Shown: positions 44,133 through 55,325, counted from the first letter of the stretch. The stretch: 64,000 bases of DNA from Sphaerospermopsis torques-reginae ITEP-024 (GCF_019598945.1 NZ_CP080598.1:2976001-3040000); one strand, 5' to 3'. Translations and numbers: made by a program. Notes: generated from the sequence alone by a model not told the origin.

Positions 44133-47100
44133 ATGGCTACTATTTCATGGAAAAACCCTGCTAATGGTAACTGGAACGTTTCTGCAAACTGGAATCCAGG
44201 CACTATACCAGGTTCGGCAGATATAGCTCAAATCACCATCGCTGGAACTTACAATGTTCTCTTAGATATCGACAGAACACTGACTGGTTTAACTCTTGGT
44301 ACAACTACGGGCATCCAAACCCTCGTTCTCACCAATGGTAATACCTTAACATTGAATGGCGCGAGTACCGTTAGCAATAATGGTGTTTTAAATCTGACTT
44401 CTGGCACTCTTACTGGCACGGGTGCTTTAACCATTTCTAACAAACTCAACTGGAGTGGAGGCACATTAAGCGGTACGGGTAAAAAGACCGTCAGTGGTAC
44501 ATTAAACCTCAGTGGTGATCAATATTTTCTCGATGGAACAACCCTAGAAACCACAGGAACAACAGTTTGGACTGGTAATGGAGCATTATATGCTGCCAAC
44601 GCTGCAATGTGGAACAATACCAGCACTGGCACTATTGACCTACAAAATGATGCTGATTTTTATCAATGGACTGGTAATCAAACCACCTTCAATAATGCTG
44701 GTACTCTGATCAAATCCAACGGTACAACTACAGGTGAATCCTACATTAGTGGACTCTTCAACAACACAGGTACAGTCCAAGTTAAGGCAGGAACATTAAA
44801 TCTGAATGGTGGAGGAACTAATACTGGTAGTTTCAGTATTGATGCAGGATCGACATTAAGAATCACTGCTGATTACAACTTCAATACAGGCAATAGTGTC
44901 ACTGGTGCGGGTAACTTTAACCTTGAAAGTGGAACAACTACAGTTAATGCTGCCTCTACTTGGTCTGCTCCTGTCAATTTAACCAGTGGAACAATCACAG
45001 GAGCAGGTGCTTTAACCATTTCCAACAAACTCAACTGGAGTGGAGGCACATTAAGCGGTACAGGGAAAAAGACCGTCAGTGGTACATTAAACCTGAGCGT
45101 CGGTCACCTACTAGGTGGAACAACCTTAGAAACATCGGGTGCAACAGTTTGGAGTAGTAATGGTGGAATATTATACACTGCCGACGGAGCAATTTGGAAC
45201 AATACCAGCACTGGCACTATTGACCTCCAAGGTGATGCTGATTTTTATCAATGGTATGGAAATCTATCCACCTTCAATAATGCCGGTACTCTGATCAAAT
45301 CCAACGGTACAACTACAGGTGATTCTTCCATTAGTGGCATCTTCAACAACACAGGTACAGTCCAAGTTAAGGCTGGGACATTAACTCTGTATTCAGGAGG
45401 AACTAATACTGGTAATTTCAGTATTGATGCAGGAGCGACATTAATAATCACTGGTAATGCTGATTACAACTTCAATACAGGCACTAACATTACTGGAGTT
45501 GGTAATTTTGTTGTTGGTTATGTTACAGTCAAAATTGTTCCCGCTTTTAACTACTCAGGAGCAGTTTTCGTTAATGATTGGGGAAATTTGGATATTGGCG
45601 CTGCTTCTACTTTGTCTGCTCCTGTCAATTTAACCAATGGTGGAACAATCACAGGAACAGGTGCTTTAACCATTTCCAACCAACTCAACTGGAGTGGAGG
45701 CGCATTAAGCGGTACAGGGAAAAAGACCGTTAGTGGTACATTAAACCTGAGCATGAGCGGGAGTCAAAACCTAGATGGAACTTTAGAAACATCGGGTGCA
45801 ACCGTCTGGACAGGTACTGGCTATTTGAACGGTACTAACAATGCAATTTGGAACAATACCAGCACTGGCACTATTGACCTCCAAGGTGATGCAGATTTTT
45901 ATTATTACTCTACTGCTGCTACCTTCAACAACGCTGGTACTCTCACAAAATCCAATGGTACAACTACAGATGAATCCCTTATAGGTTTCGGTTTTAACAA
46001 CACAGGTACAGTCCAAGTTAAGAAAGGAACATTAAACCTTTCAGGCGGGGGAAGTAATAGCGGTGCATTCAGTATTGATAGTGGAGCGACATTAAAAATT
46101 ACTAATAACACCTACAACTTTGATGCAGGTAATAGTATTACTGGTGCTGGTAACTTTAACATTGAAGGTGGAACAGTTACAGGAATTTTCAATGTTACTA
46201 ACAAACTCAACTGGAGTGGAGGCGCATTAAGCGGTACAGGGAAAAAGACCATCAGTGGTACATTAAATCTGAGTGGCTATCAAACCCTAGATGGAACAAC
46301 TTTAGAAACCTCAGGAACAACAGTTTGGACTGGTAATGGAGCATTATACACTAGCAACGCTGCAATTTGGAACAATACCAGCACTGGCACTATTGACCTA
46401 CAAGGTGATGCTGATTTTCACTACAGCTACAGTGGAAATAAAGCTACCTTCAACAATGCCGGGACTTTCACCAAATCCAATGGTACAACTACTGATGAAT
46501 CTTACATTGATGGTTTCTTCAACAACACAGGTACAGTCCAAGTTAAGGCTGGGACATTAACTCTGTATTCAGGAGGAACTAATACTGGTAGTTTCAGTAT
46601 TGATGCAGGAGCGACATTAAACATCAATGGTGCTGCTGATTACAACTTCAATACAGGCACTAACATTACTGGAGTTGGCAATTTTGTTGTTAGTTATGCT
46701 ACAGTCAAAATTGTTCCTGCTTTTAACTACTCAGGAGCAGTTTTCGTCAATAATTCGGGAAATCTGGATATTGGCGCTGCCTCTACTTTGTCTGCTCCTG
46801 TCAATTTAACCAGTGGAACAATCACAGGAACAGGTGCTTTAACCATTTCCAACAAACTCAACTGGAGTGGAGGCACATTAAGCGGTACAGGGAAAAAGAC
46901 CATCAGTGGTACATTAAATCTGAGTGGCTATCAAACCCTAGATGGAACAACCCTAGAAACATCGGGTGCAACCGTCTGGACAGGTACTGGCTATTTAAAC
47001 GGTACTAACAACGCAATTTGGAACAATACCAGCACTGGCACTATTGACTTACAAGATGATGCTGATTTTTACTACAACTACAATGGAAATCCAGCTACCT

Positions 47101-50100
47101 TCAATAATGCAGGAACTTTAACCAAATCCAACGGTACAACGACAGATGCATCCTCTGTAGGCTTCGGTTTCAACAACACAGGTACAGTTAATGTTAAGAA
47201 AGGAACTTTAAACCTTGAGGGTGGGGGAAGTAATAGCGGTGCATTCAGTATTGATAGTGGAGCGACATTAAAAATTAGTGGTTATTACAACACCTACAAC
47301 TTTGATACAGGCAATAGTATTACTGGTGCGGGTAACTTCAACATTGAAAGTGGAACAGTTACAGTTAATGCTCCTTCTACCTGGTCTTCCCCTGTCAACT
47401 TAACAGGAGGAAACCTCACAGGAACAGGTGCTTTAACCATTTCTAACAAACTCAACTGGAGTGGAGGAGGCACACTAAGCGGTACAGGGAAAAAGACAGT
47501 CAGTGGTACATTAAACCTGAGTGGTTATCAAACCCTAGATGGAACAACCCTAGAAACATCAGGGACAACAATCTGGACAGGTACTGGCTATTTGAACGGT
47601 ACTAACAACGCAATTTGGAACAATACCAGCACAGGAACCATTGACTTACAAGATGATGCTGATTTTCATTCTTACTCTAACGCCACCTTCAATAATGCTG
47701 GTACTCTCACCAAATCCAATGGTACAACTACTGATGAATCATACATTAGCGGTTTCTTCAACAATACAGGTACAGTTGACGTTAAGAAAGGGAAGTTAAG
47801 ATTTATCGGTGGTTATACTCAAACTGCCGGAACAACTCGCCTCAGTGGTGGTAGTCTCACCTTTGATGCTTCTAGTCCCCTGAACCTACAAGGTGGAAAC
47901 CTCACAGGAATCGGAACCATCACAGGTAATGTTAATAATAGTGGTGGTCAAATCAATCCTGGTAATACCATCGGTACATTAAATATTGCTGGTGATTACA
48001 GCCAAAGCGGTACAGGAACACTCAACTTAGAATTAAGCAGTGCCACCACCTTTGATAAATTAGCAATTACTGGTGCAGCAGATATTGGTGGTATCCTCAA
48101 ACTGAATTTAACAGGTGGCTTTACACCCACTATTGGTACTAAATTTACAGTTTTAACCTATGGTTCTGCCACAACCAAGAGCTTTAACAGCATTGAAGGC
48201 ATAGATATTAGCAGCAGTTTAGCCTTTGCGCCTACTTCCACAGGTAAGAACTTAATTTTAGAAGTAGTAGACCAAGTTCAGAACTTAGGAGCGATTATAC
48301 CCTACGTTTCTCAATCAGTGTCAGACTCTGTAGATGATACAGACCTATTTGATTTTTATCGCTTCAATGTCACCACAGCCGGTAATGTCCAACTTAAACT
48401 TACCAATTTGACATCTAATGCCAATGTTTGGTTAGTTGACGGCTTAGGTCGTACTATTGCCCAAGGTATTAAAACTGGAACTGCTGATGAAGTTGTAAGT
48501 TCTTTAGTTGAGGCGGGAACATATTACGTGAAAGTCTTCCGAGCTGCTGCTGGGAATAATGCCAACTATACTTTACAAGTTGCAACCTCAACTAATCCCT
48601 GGCCAGTACAGGATGGTGGAGTTTATGATGATTATCTTAAGGGTGTCAGCAACGATAGTGCAGGTAATGTCTACGGAACTGGTTACGGCTACGATTATGA
48701 TCACGGTAACATTGATGCAGGTATTGTCAAATATAACCCTGATGGCACTCAAACCTGGTATCAACAATTCACCTCAACTGGCAATGATTACGCCTATGGT
48801 GTAGGTAACGATAGTTTAGGTAACGTCTACGCCACCGGTTATACAGATGGTAGTTTTGCAGGTAGTACCCTTCAGGGATCTTCTGATGCTTTTATTACCA
48901 AATACAACACCAACGGTACACAAGCCTGGGTAAAACAATTTGGTACAGCGGCTGATGATTATGCTTATGGTATCAGTGTTGATGGTAGTGGCAACAGCTA
49001 TGTTGGAGGTCGAACATGGGGTACTTTTGCTGGCAATACCACCCAAGGAGCTTATGACGCTTTTATTGCCAAATATGACACCAATGGTACACAAACTTGG
49101 GTGAAACAATTTGGTACAAGTTCTGACGAAGAAGCAACCAGCGTCATTCTTGATGGCAGCAGTAATACTATCTTGGTTACAGGCTATACCTATGGTAGTT
49201 TTGCTGGTAGTACCAACCAGGGAGGTGCAGATATATTTGTCAGCAAATATGACACCAATGGTACACAAACCTGGGTGAAACAACTTGGTACAAGTAGTAC
49301 CGAATATTCCACTGGTGTTGCCAGCGATAGCGCAGGTAATATTTATGTGACTGGATACACCACTGGCGCTTTTGCTGGTAACACTAATAAAGGTTCTGAA
49401 GATGGCTTCTTAGTTAAATACAGTTCTACTGGAACTTTAGCCTGGGTTAGACAGTTTGGTACAATTTCTACAGATTATCTCCGAGCAGTTAAAACTGATA
49501 GTGCAGGTAATATCTATGTAGTTGGTCAAACCTATGGCACGTTTGCAGGTAATACCAGTTTAGGCGGTTGGGATAGCTTCATTGCTAAATACAACACAAG
49601 TGGTACTCAAGTTTGGGTGAAACAGTTTGGAACAACCTCAGATGATGATGCCACAGCTTTAACTCTTGATAATCAGGGCAATATATACGTTAGTGGTCGC
49701 ACCTATGGCAGTTTCCCCACTTACACAAATCAGGGTGGAACTGATGGCTACATAGCCGTATTCGATACTAACGGCAATCAGTTGTCCGTTCCGGCAACTC
49801 CCGCTACAACTGGGGTAGTAGTTATTGTCAGTGCCACTGATGCCTATGCAGCCGAAACCGCGACAGGAGTTACAGCCAATCCTGGTGTTTTCACTCTCAC
49901 CAGAACCGGAACTCCTACCAATGCCCTAACGGTAAATTACACCCTCAGCGGAACTGCTACCAATGGTACAGACTACAGCAGCTTAACTGGTTCTGTCACC
50001 TTTGCAGCCGGAAGTAGCACCGCTACCGTCACCATAAATCCCATTTATGACAGCCTCATTGAAGGTACAGAAACAGCCATCCTGACTGTTGCTACAGGTA

Positions 50101-53100
50101 CAGGTTACACCCCTGGTAGTGCTTCTAGTGCCACTGTTAATATTGCTCCCCCTTCAACTTATTACCTGACCACTGCTGCTAGTTGGACAGATGCCCAAGC
50201 TCAAGCTCAGGCAATGGGTGGTAATCTGGTAACAATTAATAATGCAGCAGAAAACCAGTATTTAGTTAATACCTTCGGTGGTTCGGAACAGTTCTGGATT
50301 GGATATAATGATGCAGCCCAAGAAGGTCAATTTGTCTGGGTGAGTGGGGAAACTTCTCAATACACTAATTGGAGTAGTGGTCAACCAGATAACTATGGTG
50401 ATGAAGATTATGCAGGAATAAATTGGGCAGGAGCAGGTCTTTGGAATGATTTCCCCAATAATTATAGTTCCTACCGAGGCATTGTCGAAATTAGTGAGAA
50501 TGACTTACCCAAAATCTCCCTAGCTGTAACACCTAGCAGCGTGAACGAAGATGGAACGACCAACCTAGTTTACACCTTCACCCGCACGGGAATTACCACC
50601 AATCCCCTCACTGTCAACTACAACATCGCTGGAACAGCAGCTAGTACAGACTATACAGGTGCAACACCAGGAACAGGAAAAACAATTACATTTGCTGCGG
50701 GTGCAACTACAGCAACCTTAACAATAGACCCCACAGCAGATACTACATTTGAAAATAATGAAACAGTAGCCTTAACATTAGCTGCTGGTACAGGTTACAC
50801 CATTGGTACAACCACAGCAGTCACGGGAACTATTACCAACGATGATACTACAGTGACTTTGGCAGTTAGTCCCAGCAATGTCACTGAAGACGGTACAAAC
50901 AACCTCGTCTATACCTTTACCAGAACTGGAGTTATTAGCAACGCCTTAACCGTCAACTACAACATCGCTGGAACAGCAGCTAGTACAGACTATACAGGTG
51001 CAACACCAGGAACAGGAAAAACAATTACATTTGCTGCGGGTGCAACTACAGCAACCTTAACAATAGACCCCACAGCAGATACTACATTTGAAGCCAATGA
51101 AACAGTAGCCTTAACATTAGCTGCTGGCACAGGTTACACCGTTGGTACAACCACAGCAGTCACGGGAACTATTACCAACGATGATACTACAGTGACTTTG
51201 GCAGTTAGTCCCAGCAGTGTCACTGAAGACGGTACAAACAACCTCGTCTATACCTTTACCAGAACTGGAGTTATTAGCAACGCCTTAACCGTCAACTACA
51301 ACATTGCTGGAACAGCCGACAGTACCGACTATACAGGTGCAACACCCGGAACAGGCAAAACCATTACCTTTGCAGCAGGTTCAAGTACCGCAACACTAAC
51401 AATAGATCCCACAGCAGATACTACATTTGAAAATAATGAAACAGTAGCCTTAACATTAGTTGCGGGTACAGGTTACACCATTGGTACAACCACAGCAGTC
51501 ACGGGAACTATTACCAATGATGATTTCCCCATTATTACCTTAGCTGTATCTCCTGATACAGTAACAGAAGATGGAACAGCCAATCTGGTTTACACATTTA
51601 CCAGAACAGATGACATTACCAACGCCTTAACCGTCAACTACAACATCGCTGGAACAGCCGACAGTACCGACTATACAGGTGCAACACCCGGAACAGGAAA
51701 AACAATTACATTTGCTGCGGGTGCAACTACAGCAACCTTAACAATAGACCCCACAGCAGATACTACATTTGAAAATAATGAAACAGTAGCCTTAACATTA
51801 GTTGCGGGTACAGGTTACACTGTTGGTACAACCACAGCAGTCACGGGAACTATTACCAATGATGATTTCCCCATTATTACCTTAGCTGTATCTCCTGATA
51901 CAGTAACAGAAGATGGAACAGCCAATCTGGTTTACACATTTACCAGAACAGATGACATTACCAACGCCTTAACCGTCAACTACAACATCGCTGGAACAGC
52001 CGACAGTACCGACTATACAGGTGCAACACCCGGAACAGGAAAAACAATTACATTTGCTGCGGGTGCAACTACAGCAACCTTAACAATAGACCCCACAGCA
52101 GATACTACATTTGAAAATAATGAAACAGTAGCCTTAACATTAGTTGCGGGTACAGGTTACACTGTTGGTACAACCACAGCAGTCACGGGAACTATTACCA
52201 ACGATGATACTACAGTGACTTTGGCAGTTAGTCCCAGCAGTGTCACTGAAGACGGTACAAACAACCTCGTCTATACCTTTACCAGAACTGGAGTTATTAG
52301 CAACGCCTTAACCGTCAACTACAACATCGCTGGAACAGCAGCTAGTACAGACTATACAGGTGCAACACCAGGAACAGGAAAAACAATTACATTTGCTGCG
52401 GGTGCAACTACAGCAACCTTAACAATAGACCCCACAGCAGATACTACATTTGAAAATAATGAAACAGTAGCCTTAACATTAGCTGCTGGTACAGGTTACA
52501 CCATTGGTACAACCACAGCAGTCACGGGAACTATTACCAACGATGATACTACAGTGACTTTGGCAGTTAGTCCCAGCAGTGTCACTGAAGACGGTACAAA
52601 CAACCTCGTCTATACCTTTACCAGAACTGGAGTTATTAGCAACGCCTTAACCGTCAACTACAACATTGCTGGAACAGCAGCTAGTACCGACTATACAGGT
52701 GCAACACCAGGAACAGGAAAAACAATTACATTTGCTGCGGGTGCAACTACAGCAACCTTAACAATAGACCCCACAGCAGATACTACAGTTGAAAGTAATG
52801 AAACAGTAGCCTTAACATTAGTTGCTGGTACAGGTTACACCATTGGTACAACCACAGCAGTCACGGGAACTATTACCAATGATGATTTCCCCATTATTAC
52901 CTTAGCTGTATCTCCTGATACAGTAACAGAAGATGGAACAGCCAATCTGGTTTACACATTTACCAGAACAGATGACATTACCAACGCCTTAACCGTCAAC
53001 TACAACATCGCTGGAACAGCCGACAGTACCGACTATACAGGTGCAACACCCGGAACAGGAAAAACAATTACATTTGCTGCGGGTGCAACTACAGCAACCT

Positions 53101-54752
53101 TAACAATAGACCCCACAGCAGATACTACATTTGAAAATAATGAAACAGTAGCCTTAACATTAGTTGCGGGTACAGGTTACACTGTTGGTACAACCACAGC
53201 AGTCACGGGAACTATTACCAATGATGATTTCCCCATTATTACCTTAGCTGTATCTCCTGATACAGTAACAGAAGATGGAACAGCCAATCTGGTTTACACA
53301 TTTACCAGAACAGATGACATTACCAACGCCTTAACCGTCAACTACAACATCGCTGGAACAGCAGCTAGTACAGACTATACAGGTGCAACACCAGGAACAG
53401 GAAAAACAATTACATTTGCTGCGGGTGCAACTACAGCAACCTTAACAATAGACCCCACAGCAGATACCACATTTGAAAATAATGAAACAGTAGCCTTAAC
53501 ATTAGTTGCGGGTACAGGTTACACCATTGGTACAACCACAGCAGTCACGGGAACTATTACCAATGATGATGTTCCACCGTCTGTCACCATTAACCTAAAT
53601 GCAGACCAGACAATAGTTGAAGGTACAACCAGTCCTCAGAACGTCCAGTATACCGTTACCCTGTCTGCTGCCAGTACCCAAACGATCACTGTACAGTACG
53701 CAACTAGTAACGGTACAGCTATAGCAGGGTCAGATTATACCACTATAACCGGAACTTTGACCTTTAACCCTGGTGTTACCAGTCAAAATATCATTATCCC
53801 CATTATCAATGATGCTATCAATGAAGCCAATGAAACCTTTATAGTCACCCTGAGTTCTCCCACTAATGCCAGTTTAGGAACTAAAACCACTGCTACCACA
53901 ACTATTACTGATACCCTAACTGCTTCTGCTACCACAACTTTGCCCGCAGGTGTGGAAAATCTGACTCTCACGGGAACAGCTACTATCAATGGTACGGGTA
54001 ATGCAGGTAATAACGTCCTCAGAGGTAATAGTGCTAATAACGTTCTGACAGGTGGAAATGGTAATGATACTTATGGTTTTGTAGCCAATTCTGCTTTAGG
54101 AACTGACACAATTACAGAAATAACAACTGGGGGAACTGATACTATTGACTTTACTGGCACGACTGCTGGTGTAAATGTTAATTTGGGTGTGATCACATCA
54201 CAAACTGTCAATAGTAATCTCAAACTCATTCTTTCTGCTAACAATGTCATTGAAAATGCCACTGGTGGATCAGGAAATGACCGTTTAACAGGTAATACTC
54301 TTGATAACCTGCTTATTGGTGGTGATGGTAATGACCAACTGCAAGGTTTAGCAGGAAATGATACACTGTGGGGAGGACTGGGTGATGATATTCTCGGTGG
54401 TGGACTTGGTAATGATCAATATCGCTTCCAAGGTAATGGGGTGTTTGGTAGTGGTTTAGGTGTTGATTATATTACCCAATTTGATCAAGGACAAGACAAA
54501 ATTGCACTGAGTAAAACAACATTTAATGCCATTACTAATAATGTAGGAGAAACTTTCACTGATTTTGGAGTTGTCACTGATGATGATTTAGTTAATGCAA
54601 ATGCTGCTCGAATTGTTTATAGTCAAAGCACTGGCAGTTTATTCTATAACCAGGATGGTAATATTTTGGGTACAGGAACGGTGTTTGAGTTTGCCCGTTT
54701 AGGCAATCTTGATATTACTCTTGCTAGTAGCGATTTTACTTTGATTGCTTAG
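44133..54752 (+). CDS. Giant secreted RTX-type repeat protein, 3539 aa
   Basis: Residues 1-1240 are six long repeats of an autotransporter-like beta-helix (each with KLNWSGG..SGTGKKT and NNTSTGTIDLQ), closed by QINPGNTIGTLNIAGDYSQ. About 1385-1487 is a pre-peptidase C-terminal-type domain (DDTDLFDFYRFNV). About 1498-1886 are seven SBBP units (KYDTNGTQTWVKQFG), enough for a seven-bladed propeller. A Calx-beta unit (about 1893-2006) precedes a C-type-lectin domain (about 2008-2120, ending WNDFPNNYSSYRGIVEI). Nine nearly identical Calx-beta units (about 2123-3146) and a diverged one follow. The C-terminus has RTX calcium-binding nonapeptides (GGDGNDQLQGLAGNDTLWGG) and a tail typical of type I secretion in cyanobacteria. 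It lacks a signal peptide and is likely an adhesin or sheath protein; no secretion genes adjoin it. Confidence 0.92.
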   Translation: MATISWKNPANGNWNVSANWNPGTIPGSADIAQITIAGTYNVLLDIDRTLTGLTLGTTTGIQTLVLTNGNTLTLNGASTVSNNGVLNLTSGTLTGTGALTISNKLNWSGGTLSGTGKKTVSGTLNLSGDQYFLDGTTLETTGTTVWTGNGALYAANAAMWNNTSTGTIDLQNDADFYQWTGNQTTFNNAGTLIKSNGTTTGESYISGLFNNTGTVQVKAGTLNLNGGGTNTGSFSIDAGSTLRITADYNFNTGNSVTGAGNFNLESGTTTVNAASTWSAPVNLTSGTITGAGALTISNKLNWSGGTLSGTGKKTVSGTLNLSVGHLLGGTTLETSGATVWSSNGGILYTADGAIWNNTSTGTIDLQGDADFYQWYGNLSTFNNAGTLIKSNGTTTGDSSISGIFNNTGTVQVKAGTLTLYSGGTNTGNFSIDAGATLIITGNADYNFNTGTNITGVGNFVVGYVTVKIVPAFNYSGAVFVNDWGNLDIGAASTLSAPVNLTNGGTITGTGALTISNQLNWSGGALSGTGKKTVSGTLNLSMSGSQNLDGTLETSGATVWTGTGYLNGTNNAIWNNTSTGTIDLQGDADFYYYSTAATFNNAGTLTKSNGTTTDESLIGFGFNNTGTVQVKKGTLNLSGGGSNSGAFSIDSGATLKITNNTYNFDAGNSITGAGNFNIEGGTVTGIFNVTNKLNWSGGALSGTGKKTISGTLNLSGYQTLDGTTLETSGTTVWTGNGALYTSNAAIWNNTSTGTIDLQGDADFHYSYSGNKATFNNAGTFTKSNGTTTDESYIDGFFNNTGTVQVKAGTLTLYSGGTNTGSFSIDAGATLNINGAADYNFNTGTNITGVGNFVVSYATVKIVPAFNYSGAVFVNNSGNLDIGAASTLSAPVNLTSGTITGTGALTISNKLNWSGGTLSGTGKKTISGTLNLSGYQTLDGTTLETSGATVWTGTGYLNGTNNAIWNNTSTGTIDLQDDADFYYNYNGNPATFNNAGTLTKSNGTTTDASSVGFGFNNTGTVNVKKGTLNLEGGGSNSGAFSIDSGATLKISGYYNTYNFDTGNSITGAGNFNIESGTVTVNAPSTWSSPVNLTGGNLTGTGALTISNKLNWSGGGTLSGTGKKTVSGTLNLSGYQTLDGTTLETSGTTIWTGTGYLNGTNNAIWNNTSTGTIDLQDDADFHSYSNATFNNAGTLTKSNGTTTDESYISGFFNNTGTVDVKKGKLRFIGGYTQTAGTTRLSGGSLTFDASSPLNLQGGNLTGIGTITGNVNNSGGQINPGNTIGTLNIAGDYSQSGTGTLNLELSSATTFDKLAITGAADIGGILKLNLTGGFTPTIGTKFTVLTYGSATTKSFNSIEGIDISSSLAFAPTSTGKNLILEVVDQVQNLGAIIPYVSQSVSDSVDDTDLFDFYRFNVTTAGNVQLKLTNLTSNANVWLVDGLGRTIAQGIKTGTADEVVSSLVEAGTYYVKVFRAAAGNNANYTLQVATSTNPWPVQDGGVYDDYLKGVSNDSAGNVYGTGYGYDYDHGNIDAGIVKYNPDGTQTWYQQFTSTGNDYAYGVGNDSLGNVYATGYTDGSFAGSTLQGSSDAFITKYNTNGTQAWVKQFGTAADDYAYGISVDGSGNSYVGGRTWGTFAGNTTQGAYDAFIAKYDTNGTQTWVKQFGTSSDEEATSVILDGSSNTILVTGYTYGSFAGSTNQGGADIFVSKYDTNGTQTWVKQLGTSSTEYSTGVASDSAGNIYVTGYTTGAFAGNTNKGSEDGFLVKYSSTGTLAWVRQFGTISTDYLRAVKTDSAGNIYVVGQTYGTFAGNTSLGGWDSFIAKYNTSGTQVWVKQFGTTSDDDATALTLDNQGNIYVSGRTYGSFPTYTNQGGTDGYIAVFDTNGNQLSVPATPATTGVVVIVSATDAYAAETATGVTANPGVFTLTRTGTPTNALTVNYTLSGTATNGTDYSSLTGSVTFAAGSSTATVTINPIYDSLIEGTETAILTVATGTGYTPGSASSATVNIAPPSTYYLTTAASWTDAQAQAQAMGGNLVTINNAAENQYLVNTFGGSEQFWIGYNDAAQEGQFVWVSGETSQYTNWSSGQPDNYGDEDYAGINWAGAGLWNDFPNNYSSYRGIVEISENDLPKISLAVTPSSVNEDGTTNLVYTFTRTGITTNPLTVNYNIAGTAASTDYTGATPGTGKTITFAAGATTATLTIDPTADTTFENNETVALTLAAGTGYTIGTTTAVTGTITNDDTTVTLAVSPSNVTEDGTNNLVYTFTRTGVISNALTVNYNIAGTAASTDYTGATPGTGKTITFAAGATTATLTIDPTADTTFEANETVALTLAAGTGYTVGTTTAVTGTITNDDTTVTLAVSPSSVTEDGTNNLVYTFTRTGVISNALTVNYNIAGTADSTDYTGATPGTGKTITFAAGSSTATLTIDPTADTTFENNETVALTLVAGTGYTIGTTTAVTGTITNDDFPIITLAVSPDTVTEDGTANLVYTFTRTDDITNALTVNYNIAGTADSTDYTGATPGTGKTITFAAGATTATLTIDPTADTTFENNETVALTLVAGTGYTVGTTTAVTGTITNDDFPIITLAVSPDTVTEDGTANLVYTFTRTDDITNALTVNYNIAGTADSTDYTGATPGTGKTITFAAGATTATLTIDPTADTTFENNETVALTLVAGTGYTVGTTTAVTGTITNDDTTVTLAVSPSSVTEDGTNNLVYTFTRTGVISNALTVNYNIAGTAASTDYTGATPGTGKTITFAAGATTATLTIDPTADTTFENNETVALTLAAGTGYTIGTTTAVTGTITNDDTTVTLAVSPSSVTEDGTNNLVYTFTRTGVISNALTVNYNIAGTAASTDYTGATPGTGKTITFAAGATTATLTIDPTADTTVESNETVALTLVAGTGYTIGTTTAVTGTITNDDFPIITLAVSPDTVTEDGTANLVYTFTRTDDITNALTVNYNIAGTADSTDYTGATPGTGKTITFAAGATTATLTIDPTADTTFENNETVALTLVAGTGYTVGTTTAVTGTITNDDFPIITLAVSPDTVTEDGTANLVYTFTRTDDITNALTVNYNIAGTAASTDYTGATPGTGKTITFAAGATTATLTIDPTADTTFENNETVALTLVAGTGYTIGTTTAVTGTITNDDVPPSVTINLNADQTIVEGTTSPQNVQYTVTLSAASTQTITVQYATSNGTAIAGSDYTTITGTLTFNPGVTSQNIIIPIINDAINEANETFIVTLSSPTNASLGTKTTATTTITDTLTASATTTLPAGVENLTLTGTATINGTGNAGNNVLRGNSANNVLTGGNGNDTYGFVANSALGTDTITEITTGGTDTIDFTGTTAGVNVNLGVITSQTVNSNLKLILSANNVIENATGGSGNDRLTGNTLDNLLIGGDGNDQLQGLAGNDTLWGGLGDDILGGGLGNDQYRFQGNGVFGSGLGVDYITQFDQGQDKIALSKTTFNAITNNVGETFTDFGVVTDDDLVNANAARIVYSQSTGSLFYNQDGNILGTGTVFEFARLGNLDITLASSDFTLIA
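44400..47800 (+). repeat. Six long in-frame repeats (about 520-660 bp) in the giant gene
   Basis: The LNWSGG landmarks lie near 44445, 45030, 45685, 46205, 46855 and 47455. Unit length varies because the segment between TGAGNF and the next landmark is sometimes shortened. Confidence 0.85.
50506..53573 (+). repeat. Nine near-identical Calx-beta repeats (about 341 bp each)
   Basis: Units begin with LAV(S/T)P.(S/N/T)V.EDGT and end with GTITNDD. After the first unit they fall into two types by their linker, TTVTLAVSPSSV (A) and FPIITLAVSPDTV (B), in the order A A B B A A B B. This suggests a block of four units was duplicated. Confidence 0.88.
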
Positions 54753-54797
54753 TTTTTTCTTTTTTATTTTTTCGCTTGTAGATTCAGATCCCCCCCA

Positions 54798-55017
54798 CTC
54801 ACAGGGGTAGGTTTTTAATATTAACTGTGAAGGCAGGACCTGGAAGACAAGGAGGGAAGGTAGACAAGGAAGATTTGATACGCACACCAATATTTTAACG
54901 GAGTTTTTTGGTTACCAAGAGCATCTGATTTTGTACGGTTTTCCTCCCTTGTCCACTGTCCTTCCAAGTCATCCAAGTCTTGCCCTCACGACAATGTAAA
55001 AAACCTACCCTTGTGAG
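54798..55017. mobile_element. 220-bp MITE-like hairpin element, copy 2
   Basis: Same ends and arms as 25379-25597: CTCACAGGGGTAGGTTTTTA on the left, CCTACCCTTGTGAG on the right. The middle differs, but both keep 'ttgtccactgtccttcc' and 'ttgccctcacgacaatgtaa'. Confidence 0.75.
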
Positions 55018-55219
55018 TCCCCCCAACCCCCCTTCAAAAGGGGGGAGCGATAATAAGTTTCTTTTTTATTTGCGCCTTTGCTTCTTTGTGCCTTGGCGCG
55101 AAACCTTCTGAAATTTCGCCTTTTTAAGGGAATAAAAACCTCTAATTCCCCCTAATTCCCCTTTTTAATGGTGAATTTAGGGGGATCTAAAAGTTCACAG
55201 GACTTACGCAACACAGAAA

Positions 55220-55246
55220 GTAGGGGTAATTCATGAATTACCCTAA
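55220..55246. repeat. 27-bp palindrome with AATTCATGAATT core
   Basis: The arms GTAGGGGTAATTC and GAATTACCCTAAC pair almost fully. It is a relative of 10848-10870 and 43573-43600. Confidence 0.6.
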
Positions 55247-55325
55247 CGTTTTATGAACAACAATTTATGAACAACAATATCCCCAATTCGTTTAATAATT
55301 GGGGTGTATAAAAACACTATCGTCT

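Larger units (their letters stand above)
54753..55325. other. Spacer after the giant gene, repeat-filled, no gene
   Basis: It contains the 220-bp MITE-like element (54798-55017), C-rich and G-rich flanks (ccccccaacccccc type, 55018-55046), a 'gcgcctttgcttctttgtgccttggcgcg' repeat (55070-55100) and the palindrome at 55220-55246. A T-rich run right after the stop (54752-54773) has no clear stem. Confidence 0.6.

Noticed and set aside
48816-49283. 155-codon antisense frame in the giant gene
   Set aside because: It is a mirror of the SBBP repeats, repetitive itself, and has no start signals.
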